Shown one piece after another: positions 5,851 through 10,936 of a stretch of DNA of 10,936 bases. Made by a program: the position numbers and the translations under genes. Each line of letters starts with the position of its first letter. Positions within the stretch are counted from its first letter, which is position 1. Below the pieces are notes generated by a model, which saw only the letters and a program-made list of their open reading frames with translations, had not been told where the DNA came from and searched no databases. Location: NCBI GenBank assembly GCA_030667205.1, contig DAOUWH010000027.1:1-10936 (forward strand). The letters are read 5' to 3'. The stretch is from Nitrospirota bacterium (lineage in GTDB: Bacteria > Nitrospirota > Thermodesulfovibrionia > Thermodesulfovibrionales > JdFR-86).

Positions 5851-7389
5851 TTACTCCCACTCTATGGTGCCGGGGGGTTTCGAGCTTATGTCGTAGACCA
5901 CCCGGTTTACGCCCTTGACCTCGTTGATAAGCCGGTTGGAGATACTTCCGAGCACCTCGTCGGGGAGCTTTGCCCAATCGGCGGTCATCGCGTCCCGGCT
6001 GGTTACGGCCCTCACGGCCACAGCGTTTTCATAAGTCCTTTCGTCACCCATCACGCCAACAGTCTTTACGGGCAGGAGCACCACAAAGGCCTGCCAGAGG
6101 CTCCTGTAAAGTCCGGCTCTCTTTATCTCCTCAAGCACTATGGCGTCGGCCTCCCTGAGGACCTCGAGCCTCTCGGGGGTGACCTCGCCAAGGCACCTTA
6201 TTGCAAGCCCGGGCCCGTGGAACGGGTGCCTCCAGCATATCTCTTCCGATAGCCCCAGCTCCGCGCCGACCTTCCTTACTTCGTCTTTAAAAAGTTCGCG
6301 GAGGGGTTCGATGAGCTTGAGCTTCATCACCTCGGGCAGGCCGCCCACGTTGTGGTGGCTCTTTATCACCGCCGAGGGCCCTTTAAAAGAGACGCTTTCA
6401 ATAACATCGGGATAGAGAGTGCCCTGCGCCAGGAACTCTACGCCTTCTATCTTCTTCGCCTCCTCCTCGAATACGGCGATGAACTCGTTGCCGATGATCT
6501 TTCTCTTTTGCTCGGGGTCGGTAACGCCCTTGAGTTTGGCAAGGAAGCGCTCCGCGGCATCTACGCTTATAAGCTTGATGTAGAAGTGCTCCCTGAAGGT
6601 CTTTATGACCTTGTCTGCCTCGCCCTTTCTGAGGACGCCGTTGTCAACGAAGATGCAGGTAAGCTTGTCTCCTACGGCCTTGTGCACAAGAAGAGCCGTC
6701 ACGGCGGAGTCCACCCCGCCGCTAAGTGCGCATATTATCTTCTTGTCGCCGACCTTTTTCGAAATGTCCCCGACGGCCCAGTCGATTACGGAGGCCATCT
6801 TCCATGCGGGCTTGCAGCCGCAGATATCGTATACAAAGTTTTTAAGTATCCTGTCGCCCTCCACCGTGTGCACGACCTCGGGGTGGAACTGCAGGGCATA
6901 AAGCTTCTTCTCCGGCGAGGACATCGCGGCAAGCGGGGCGTTGGCGGTGTGGGCTATGGCCTTAAAGCCCGGGGGCAGCTCTTCTATCCTGTCGCCGTGG
7001 CTCATCCATGCCTGCGAGCCGTCGGTTACTCCCCTCAGGAGGTCGGAGTCGCCGTCGAGGAAAAGCTCCGCCCTGCCGTACTCTCTTGTAACGGTGCTTG
7101 CGACCCTGCCGCCGAGCATGTGTGCCATGAGCTGCATGCCGTAGCAGATGCCGAGCACTGGGACGCCAAGCTCCAGGACACCCTTGTCGGGAATGGGAGC
7201 GCCTTCGCCGTAAACGCTCGAGGGGCCGCCCGAAAGCACTATTCCCCTGGGATTGAACGCCTTTATGTCGTCCAGGGAGGAGTTAAAGGGGAGTATCTCG
7301 GAATAGACGTCTTTCTCCCTTATGCGCCTTGCTATCAGCTGTGTGTACTGGGATCCGAAATCAAGCACCAGTATGTTTTCTTCGTGCAT
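5851..7389 (-). CDS. guaA: GMP synthase (glutamine-hydrolysing)
   Basis: Converts XMP, ATP and glutamine to GMP in purine synthesis in the cytosol. 512 residues, full length. N-terminal class I glutamine amidotransferase: LDFGSQYTQLIARRIRE (9-25), nucleophile Cys82 in GICYGMQ, and His169/Glu171 in FHPEV. ATP-pyrophosphatase domain with P-loop SGGVDS (223-228) and FVDNGVLR (247-254), then the GMP-synthase dimerisation domain ending in the invariant GTIEWE. The segment usually written RHPFPGPGLAIR reads RHPFHGPGLAIR, with His at 391. The ATG at 7389 is the only plausible start: upstream in-frame codons reach TAG with no start codon. A strong promoter ends only six bases before this ATG and no Shine-Dalgarno is present. 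It stands alone, followed by the palindromic repeat and then ispA. Confidence 0.98.
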   Translation of the reverse strand: MHEENILVLDFGSQYTQLIARRIREKDVYSEILPFNSSLDDIKAFNPRGIVLSGGPSSVYGEGAPIPDKGVLELGVPVLGICYGMQLMAHMLGGRVASTVTREYGRAELFLDGDSDLLRGVTDGSQAWMSHGDRIEELPPGFKAIAHTANAPLAAMSSPEKKLYALQFHPEVVHTVEGDRILKNFVYDICGCKPAWKMASVIDWAVGDISKKVGDKKIICALSGGVDSAVTALLVHKAVGDKLTCIFVDNGVLRKGEADKVIKTFREHFYIKLISVDAAERFLAKLKGVTDPEQKRKIIGNEFIAVFEEEAKKIEGVEFLAQGTLYPDVIESVSFKGPSAVIKSHHNVGGLPEVMKLKLIEPLRELFKDEVRKVGAELGLSEEICWRHPFHGPGLAIRCLGEVTPERLEVLREADAIVLEEIKRAGLYRSLWQAFVVLLPVKTVGVMGDERTYENAVAVRAVTSRDAMTADWAKLPDEVLGSISNRLINEVKGVNRVVYDISSKPPGTIEWE

Positions 7390-7395
7390 CTTATG

Positions 7396-7425
7396 ATTAT
7401 AAAAGATAGCCTAACTAAATGTCTA
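7396..7425 (-). promoter_or_regulatory. Sigma-70-like promoter of guaA, possibly leaderless
   Basis: Read on the minus strand: -35 TAGACA (7425-7420, 5 of 6 matches to TTGACA), an 18-bp spacer, and a perfect -10 TATAAT (7401-7396). Only CATAAG separates the -10 from the guaA ATG, so a start point seven or so bases after the -10 falls on or next to the A of ATG. That predicts a leaderless or nearly leaderless mRNA and agrees with the missing ribosome-binding site. It leaves no room for a guanine riboswitch after this promoter. Confidence 0.65.
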
Positions 7426-7526
7426 AAAAACCCCTTACCCTCTTAAAGCTTACAAATGCATTTAAAGGGTCTGTAGAGCCACCGCGCTTCGGGCCACCCG
7501 GGGCAGTGCAAAACAGCCGCTGGTTC

Positions 7527-7535
7527 TGGTATCAT
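7527..7535 (+). promoter_or_regulatory. Putative extended -10 promoter for the protease gene
   Basis: TGGTATCAT fits an extended -10 (TGnTATAAT with one mismatch), 27 bp before the ATG at 7563. The -35 position is poor (TGCAAA at 7507-7512), as is common for extended -10 promoters. TACAAT at 7535-7540 is an alternative -10. The 173-bp divergent region (7390-7562) also holds a 10-bp palindrome AAATGCATTT at 7454-7463 and a GC-rich block at about 7481-7505. Confidence 0.3.
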
Positions 7536-7562
7536 ACAATAAGTCTTGAGTCGACGTAAACC

Positions 7563-8552
7563 ATGGACATTTCAAGCTTTTTTAATACCTATCCCGGCAT
7601 TCACATTGTCCAGGCGTTCCTCCATTCCCTGACGGCCACCGTAATCGCGGACAGGTCGATACATGCATGGGATATAAAGAGCCCGCTCATCAGGCAGAGG
7701 GTTCGCCTCATAGTCATATTTGTGCCGATATTTTCATATCCCCTCTATCAGTTGATAGACCCCGGCAGGAGCTCCATCTCCTTCAGGCTCGGAGCCCTTC
7801 TGGACTCAAACCGATGGCTCAGCCTCGAACTATGGGGCAAGGTGCCCGTGAGCATTTTTTTCATTGTGCTTCTTGTCTCGACCGCGGCGCTTTTCCTGGT
7901 GCAGGAACTGATACCTATCCTCAGGCACACGGCAGAATCCAAACAATCGGAATTGGAATGGGACCACCCCGGTGAAGGGTCGCCCGTCATCGGAGTCCTC
8001 GGGGACCTGCCCGTGGAGATGCCCGACATATTCATCGCGGAGGACGCCAACCCCGTTGTCTATTCGACCACGGGGAACAACCCGGCCGTGTTCCTCACGA
8101 CAGGCCTCATAGATAGCCTTGAGCCCGATGAGCTTCGGGCCGCTGTAGCGCATGAAATCGCCCACATCAGGCGCAGCAGGAAGCCGCTGCTCATGTTCAC
8201 CTACCTCTTGCGGGTGCTCCAGTTCTTCAGCCCCGCGACACTCGTGGAGTTCAGGAAGGTCGTCGAGGACGAGGAAAAAATCTGCGACGACTCGGCAGTG
8301 GAAATTACCGGCAAGCCCGGCGCGCTTGCCGGGGCGCTGGAGAAACTCAGGCACGGCTCCGCGGACAATATAGAGGGGGACAACCCCGCGGAGATGCTGC
8401 GGGCTATCGAGCGCATGAGCCACGACATGCTCATCCGAAACAGAATTCGCAGGCTTACCAGAGGGGATGCGGCGCAGGCCGAAGGGTCCGGCTGGCTGAA
8501 ATTTGCGGCCACACTTGCTGCGGTGCTGATGATAAACTATTTTATTGTATGA
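7563..8552 (+). CDS. M56/M48-type membrane zinc metalloprotease
   Basis: Predicted integral-membrane peptidase of 329 residues. Likely membrane segments: about 12-30 (weak), 46-65, 95-116 and 312-328. The zinc motif HEIAH is at 197-201 (AAVAHEIAHIRR), preceded by VVYSTTGNNPAVFLTTGLIDSLEPDEL, typical of the M48/M56 fold. A third ligand is offered by Glu238 in EKICDDSA (238-245), equivalent to the family's ExxxDxxA. EEKICDD followed by ITGKP looks more like M56 (BlaR1/MecR1-type) than HtpX or Ste24. There is no BlaR1 penicillin-sensor domain and no BlaI-like repressor gene beside it. The ATG is fixed by an in-frame stop two codons upstream; no Shine-Dalgarno is seen. It lies 12 bp from the next gene, likely one transcript. 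The substrate is unknown; cleavage of the neighbouring anchored protein is a hypothesis. Confidence 0.85.
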   Translation: MDISSFFNTYPGIHIVQAFLHSLTATVIADRSIHAWDIKSPLIRQRVRLIVIFVPIFSYPLYQLIDPGRSSISFRLGALLDSNRWLSLELWGKVPVSIFFIVLLVSTAALFLVQELIPILRHTAESKQSELEWDHPGEGSPVIGVLGDLPVEMPDIFIAEDANPVVYSTTGNNPAVFLTTGLIDSLEPDELRAAVAHEIAHIRRSRKPLLMFTYLLRVLQFFSPATLVEFRKVVEDEEKICDDSAVEITGKPGALAGALEKLRHGSADNIEGDNPAEMLRAIERMSHDMLIRNRIRRLTRGDAAQAEGSGWLKFAATLAAVLMINYFIV

Positions 8553-8564
8553 TGGTGTGAGGAA

Positions 8565-9092
8565 ATGAAAAAGAAACTCTTTGGTTTTCTGTCTTTCGCA
8601 GTAACCGTGGCCGTGCTGGTCGGGATGCTGAAGGTGCTGAACTGGCTGCCCACGGCAATCGACCAGAGCACCATAAGGAAATACCCCAGTATCGAGGCCG
8701 TCGGGGCAAAGCTCGGCATCAGGGAAATATACGTGCCCTCGTACTTCCCCGCGACCCTCGGCTGGCCGCCCGCGGAAATACTCGCCCAGAGCAAACCATT
8801 CGAGGCCGTCGTTATGGAGTTCAAACGCCCGGAGGACGGCGAGACGGCCCTGATAATATCCCAGTCGGCAAGGCCGGAGTTCGCACCCGACATGAAGATC
8901 AGGTTCACCGAGGTCACCGAAAAAATCCCGTACGCCCTCAAGGGAAGAGAGGCCCTGCTTGAGGCAGGCACATGCAACGACCGCTCCCCCTGCAGCCGCA
9001 TCTCCTGGGACGAGGACGGCACGCGGATCAGGCTGGCGATGCAGTCCCCTCCGCTGGAGCTTATCAGGATAGCGGAGAGCATGCTCCGCTGA
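8565..9092 (+). CDS. Membrane-anchored DUF4367-like protein
   Basis: 175 residues: a basic start (MKKK), one hydrophobic anchor (about 6-24, signal anchor or uncleaved signal peptide) and a soluble extracytoplasmic domain. The domain pattern, with IREIYVPSYFPATLGWPP, a central strand pair (TALIISQ), the segment KGREALL (126-132), ISWDEDGTRIRLAM (146-159) and the ending LELIRIAESML, resembles DUF4367-type domains found in envelope sensor and anti-sigma-associated proteins. Cys137 and Cys143 (CNDRSPC) could form a disulfide loop. The ribosome-binding site GAGG is only two bases from the ATG, which suggests coupling to the protease gene 12 bp upstream. Partner, substrate or regulator of that protease is the natural reading of the pair, but this is inference. 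The domain assignment rests on pattern recognition only. Confidence 0.75.
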   Translation: MKKKLFGFLSFAVTVAVLVGMLKVLNWLPTAIDQSTIRKYPSIEAVGAKLGIREIYVPSYFPATLGWPPAEILAQSKPFEAVVMEFKRPEDGETALIISQSARPEFAPDMKIRFTEVTEKIPYALKGREALLEAGTCNDRSPCSRISWDEDGTRIRLAMQSPPLELIRIAESMLR

Positions 9093-9102
9093 CCCTTTTT
9101 TT
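9067..9102 (+). terminator. Intrinsic terminator overlapping a stop codon
   Basis: A perfect 7-bp stem AGCGGAG (9071-9077) and CTCCGCT (9084-9090) closes a six-base loop. It is extended by a T-G wobble, one A-A mismatch and GG/CC (9067-9068 with 9093-9094), then one C and seven Ts (9096-9102). The stem covers the last codons and the stop of the DUF4367-like gene. It separates the protease unit from the cytochrome operon, which therefore needs its own promoter in 9103-9223; I could not identify one there. Confidence 0.75.
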
Positions 9103-9238
9103 CCAAAATATCTAAAATACAAGCGTTTTTCCGCAAAAATAGGAACTTTTCCTGTCCGAAATAGGTATTTCTTCCAATTATCATATCCCCGCGCTTTTGA
9201 TAAAGTTTAATCAACGGAAAGGAAAGGAGGGATTGGAA

Positions 9239-9580
9239 ATGCTCAAGTACAAAGGTGGACATAAGGTCGGAAAAGGCACCTACTGGAACCTTTCGGACGG
9301 AAGGCGAGAAGACATCATGGGCGAAGGCACACTGCCAGGGGATGAGAAGTCCACATACCTGAAGGTGCCGAGCATCGTGATGCTTCTTCTTGGGCCGGTG
9401 CTTGGGCTTCTGTATGTAATCACCCTGCCGTTCGTTGGAATCGCGATGGTCTTGATGCTCCTTGTCGGGAAGGCCAACGTCATGCTGCTTCAGGTGTTCG
9501 GCAGAACCGTCTCGTTCGGATGGAGGCCGGTCGAGTCCTATCTCTCGGGAAAGAAAAGGAAAGGAAAGGATAGCAAATAA
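9239..9580 (+). CDS. Small FGWRP-motif membrane protein 1, respiratory operon
   Basis: 113 residues from the ATG at 9239. An AAGGAGG site ends eight bases before it, the same spacing as the next gene; the frame is open further upstream, but those starts lack a ribosome-binding site. Residues 1-40 are polar and Gly-rich (GKGTYWNLSDGRR, EGTLPGDEKSTYLKVP). Residues 43-87 are hydrophobic, probably a helical hairpin of two segments around TLPF. Then comes FGWRPVESYLSGKK (93-106) and a Lys-rich tail. No enzyme or cofactor motif is visible. The core GPVLGLLYVITLPF and the FGWRP signature recur in the next gene, so the two are probably distant paralogues. First gene of the apparent cytochrome/iron-sulfur operon; likely a small accessory or anchoring subunit. 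Function not known to me. Confidence 0.85.
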   Translation: MLKYKGGHKVGKGTYWNLSDGRREDIMGEGTLPGDEKSTYLKVPSIVMLLLGPVLGLLYVITLPFVGIAMVLMLLVGKANVMLLQVFGRTVSFGWRPVESYLSGKKRKGKDSK

Positions 9581-9581
9581 A

Positions 9582-9595
9582 GGGAGCTTGCTCCC
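9582..9595 (+). other. Intercistronic hairpin between the two FGWRP genes
   Basis: GGGAGC and GCTCCC around TT form a perfect inverted repeat one base after the stop of the first small gene and ten bases before the ribosome-binding site of the second. No T-run follows, so termination is unlikely. It may protect a 3' end and set unequal expression of the two proteins. Confidence 0.45.
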
Positions 9596-9619
9596 AACTA
9601 ATGAAAGGAGGAAAGAATC

Positions 9620-10030
9620 ATGCATACGCTCTTTGATTTCATCACCCAGGTAAAAACCGCTGAGTACCTCATCGCAGTATCGGCCATAGGGTTGTTCATG
9701 CTGTTCTGGGAAGTACTGAAGCCCCGGCCCTTCAAGTCGATGGTCGATGCGGGCAAGGAAGACCTCGAGCACATCAGGAACACCGGCGGCTATAAAAACG
9801 CCCTCAGGAACGTGGGCAAGATCGCCTTTGCGCCGCTGATCGGCCTGGCCTACATAGTGGCGCTTCCCTTCACCTTCGTATTCGCGCTCGGCGTTGCGGT
9901 CTTAAGTGGGGCATCAAGGGCGATGGGCGTCAGCACGTCCTTCGGCTGGAGGCCTCAGGAGGCTTACCTGACCGGGAAGAAGGAAGAGAAGAAAGAGAAG
10001 GAAAGTTCCGAAGAAACCAAGGAAAACTAA
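9620..10030 (+). CDS. Small FGWRP-motif membrane protein 2, respiratory operon
   Basis: 136 residues; ATG with AAGGAGG eight bases upstream. A first membrane helix (about 14-33, AEYLIAVSAIGLFMLFWEVL) is followed by a soluble stretch with KPRPFKSMVDAGKEDLEHIRNTGG. A second hydrophobic region (68-97, APLIGLAYIVALPFTFVFALGVAVL) leads to FGWRPQEAYLTGKK (108-121) and a Lys/Glu-rich tail with no hydrophobicity. The second half aligns with the preceding gene product (GLxYxxxLPF, then SFGWRPxExYLxGKK), but protein 1 has the extra Gly-rich N-terminus and protein 2 an extra N-terminal helix. No haem, iron-sulfur or catalytic motif. Followed by the cytochrome gene after 25 bp. Likely a structural subunit of the same membrane complex; function unknown. 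Confidence 0.85.
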   Translation: MHTLFDFITQVKTAEYLIAVSAIGLFMLFWEVLKPRPFKSMVDAGKEDLEHIRNTGGYKNALRNVGKIAFAPLIGLAYIVALPFTFVFALGVAVLSGASRAMGVSTSFGWRPQEAYLTGKKEEKKEKESSEETKEN

Positions 10031-10055
10031 CCGTAGAAGGAGGAGGCAGTATTAG

Positions 10056-10505
10056 ATGAGAAAAATAGTCCTGATACTGACAGTCAGCGCGGCTTTACTG
10101 CTGGTGGTCGCAGCCTACCCCACCGGGGCCTCCGATGTGAGTGGCCCCGGCACTGTAGTGCTTGACAGCCTTGTGGACCTGTACGGACCCGTTACTTTCA
10201 ACCACTCCATGCACGCCGCCTATTTCGCCAGTAGCTGCGGTGACTGTCACCACCAGCACGGAGGCTACGAGAGCCAGCCCTGCAAGGGCTGCCATTCACT
10301 CGATGCCGCCGACTTTAAAAAGACAGTCGTCCAGAGTTTCCTCTCATGTCAAAGCTGCCACGGCGAGACAAACCCCTCGGCGCCCGGAATGCCAGGCCTC
10401 AAGGTCGCTTACCACAAGCAGTGTTTCGAGTGCCACAGGGGCATGGGCAACGTGGGCAAATCCCCGGCGGGCTGCACCGAACAGTGCCATGCCAGGAGGG
10501 GATAG
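10056..10505 (+). CDS. Class III-like multihaem cytochrome c, predicted pentahaem
   Basis: Periplasmic electron carrier or complex subunit of 149 residues. A Sec signal peptide (about 1-26: RK, hydrophobic 4-20, small residues before Asp27) is followed by four CXXCH sites (61-65, 76-80, 98-102, 123-127) and one CX3CH site, CTEQCH (140-145). Exactly five other histidines exist (50, 53, 66, 68, 120). With five haem-site histidines this would allow bis-His ligation of five low-spin haems, as in cytochromes c3/c7. LYGPVTFNHSMHAAY and CGDCHHQHGG fit the class III pattern. Strong AAGGAGGAGG ribosome-binding site. Followed after 68 bp by a Tat-exported iron-sulfur protein, which suggests a membrane oxidoreductase that passes electrons between the quinone pool and periplasmic cytochromes. 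The exact complex is not identified. Confidence 0.92.
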   Translation: MRKIVLILTVSAALLLVVAAYPTGASDVSGPGTVVLDSLVDLYGPVTFNHSMHAAYFASSCGDCHHQHGGYESQPCKGCHSLDAADFKKTVVQSFLSCQSCHGETNPSAPGMPGLKVAYHKQCFECHRGMGNVGKSPAGCTEQCHARRG

Positions 10506-10522
10506 GGGGCAAGAAATGAACA

Positions 10523-10556
10523 GAACGTCCAACTCACATGAACGTCCAACTCACAT
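10523..10556 (+). repeat. 17-bp perfect tandem duplication
   Basis: GAACGTCCAACTCACAT occurs twice in direct tandem (10523-10539 and 10540-10556), ending just before the AAGGAGG of the iron-sulfur gene. It lies in the 68-bp cytochrome/iron-sulfur gap. It probably arose by replication slippage; copy-number change would alter the distance between the two genes but not the ribosome-binding site. A 21-codon reading frame (10516-10581) runs through it and overlaps the next start codon. Confidence 0.85.
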
Positions 10557-10573
10557 GAAGGAGGTGTTTTTTA

Positions 10574-10936
10574 ATGGCTGATATGCCCATGAGAGCGGAC
10601 AGGGACGACGAGAAAGCCAAGGCGAAGAACATAGACCCAAAAGGTAATCTGATCATCAGCCGAAGGGCTTTCCTGGGCGCGACAGCAGCGATCGGCGGCT
10701 CCGCGCTTATAGGTCCCTCCCGCAATGCCGAAGCCGCCGCAAACCTTAAAGGGTGGCCAGACCGCTTCGGCATGCTTACGGACCTGACGGCTTGCGTGGG
10801 GTGCCGAAGCTGCGAGCAGGCCTGCAACGAAGCAAACAACCTGCCCGCCCCGGATGTCCCGTTTGACGACGCAAGCGTATTCGAAGAGGAAAGAAGGCCG
10901 ACTGCGTCGGCCTATACCGTCGTAAACAGGTATGAA
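10574..10936 (+). CDS. Tat-exported 4Fe-4S protein (HmcB/HybA-like), partial
   Basis: First 121 residues of an iron-sulfur electron-transfer subunit; the gene runs off the window. A long polar N-terminus leads to a twin-arginine signal, SRRAFLG at 29-35, followed by a small-residue hydrophobic stretch (ATAAIGGSALIG) and an Ala-rich cleavage region near 52-56. Thus the protein is folded with its clusters and exported to the periplasm. The first cluster motif is CVGCRSCEQACNEAN (74-88; Cys 74, 77, 80, 84). The surroundings LTDLTACVGCRSCEQACNEANNLP are typical of DsrO/HybA/HmcB-like subunits of complex iron-sulfur molybdoenzyme-type modules, which usually carry four 4Fe-4S clusters. AAGGAGG lies nine bases before the ATG. 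With the pentahaem cytochrome upstream, an NrfD/HmcC-type quinone-binding subunit is expected next. No gene symbol can be fixed from this part. Confidence 0.9.
   Translation, partial: MADMPMRADRDDEKAKAKNIDPKGNLIISRRAFLGATAAIGGSALIGPSRNAEAAANLKGWPDRFGMLTDLTACVGCRSCEQACNEANNLPAPDVPFDDASVFEEERRPTASAYTVVNRYE

Noticed and set aside
5747..5977. 76-residue minus-strand reading frame containing SLRAEQSNLRDCFVGRIDLLAMT
   Set aside because: It is the familiar mistranslation of the dispersed palindromic repeat and otherwise runs antisense or out of frame within guaA; not a gene.
6352..7446. 364-codon plus-strand open frame opposite guaA
   Set aside because: Shadow of a GC-rich coding region; guaA on the other strand carries every family motif.
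7390..7562. Guanine riboswitch upstream of guaA
   Set aside because: The promoter lies directly at the ATG and no purine-aptamer-like paired elements are seen.
7830..9122. 430-codon minus-strand open frame opposite the protease and DUF4367-like genes
   Set aside because: No recognisable protein pattern; the plus strand has HEIAH, membrane helices and a terminator in the right place.
9103..9223. Sigma-54 or sigma-70 promoter for the cytochrome operon
   Set aside because: One is expected after the terminator, but no GG-N10-GC pair or acceptable -35/-10 spacing was found; short AT-rich motifs only.
9197..9238. 14-residue upstream extension of the first FGWRP gene
   Set aside because: The upstream start has no ribosome-binding site, and the AAGGAGG at 9224-9230 fits the ATG at 9239.

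Overview
The window reads as a chromosomal segment of an anaerobic, GC-rich, Gram-negative bacterium, most likely from the Desulfobacterota (old Deltaproteobacteria), Nitrospirota or a related lineage. The grounds are MEP-pathway isoprenoid genes (dxs, ispA) next to tlyA, an outer-membrane-type lipoprotein, a multihaem class III-like cytochrome c with a Tat-exported HmcB-like iron-sulfur protein, and a dispersed TCATTGCGAG palindrome of the kind scattered through such genomes. The lineage is inferred; the genes are seen.

Left part, 117-7389, minus strand. Reading in the direction of transcription (right to left): guaA (GMP synthase); a 69-bp palindromic repeat; then ispA (FPP synthase), dxs (DXP synthase), tlyA (rRNA 2'-O-methyltransferase) and a solenoid-like hypothetical protein. 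ispA/dxs and tlyA/hypothetical each overlap by one base, so these four genes look like one operon. After a 217-bp spacer come cysC (APS kinase) and a small GOLD-like lipoprotein. The spacer holds a plus-strand relic, the first ~17 codons of a CpsB/YwqE-type PHP phosphatase with the rest deleted.

Right part, 7563-10936, plus strand, divergent from guaA across a 173-bp intergenic region. First is a two-gene unit: an M56/M48-type membrane zinc protease and a membrane-anchored DUF4367-like protein. It is closed by an intrinsic terminator that overlaps the stop codon. A second operon follows, with strong AAGGAGG ribosome-binding sites: two small membrane proteins that share an FGWRPxExYLxGKK signature, a predicted pentahaem cytochrome c with one CX3CH site, and the start of a Tat-exported 4Fe-4S protein cut by the window end. 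This looks like the front end of a membrane-bound quinone/cytochrome oxidoreductase (Hmc/CISM-like). An NrfD-type membrane subunit is expected just beyond the window.

The least explained parts are the tandem FGWRP proteins, the CX3CH pentahaem cytochrome, the protease/DUF4367-like pair, and a guaA promoter placed so close to the ATG that the mRNA may be leaderless. No stretch over 300 bases lacks a gene. I saw no tRNA, rRNA, CRISPR array, transposase or recombinase.
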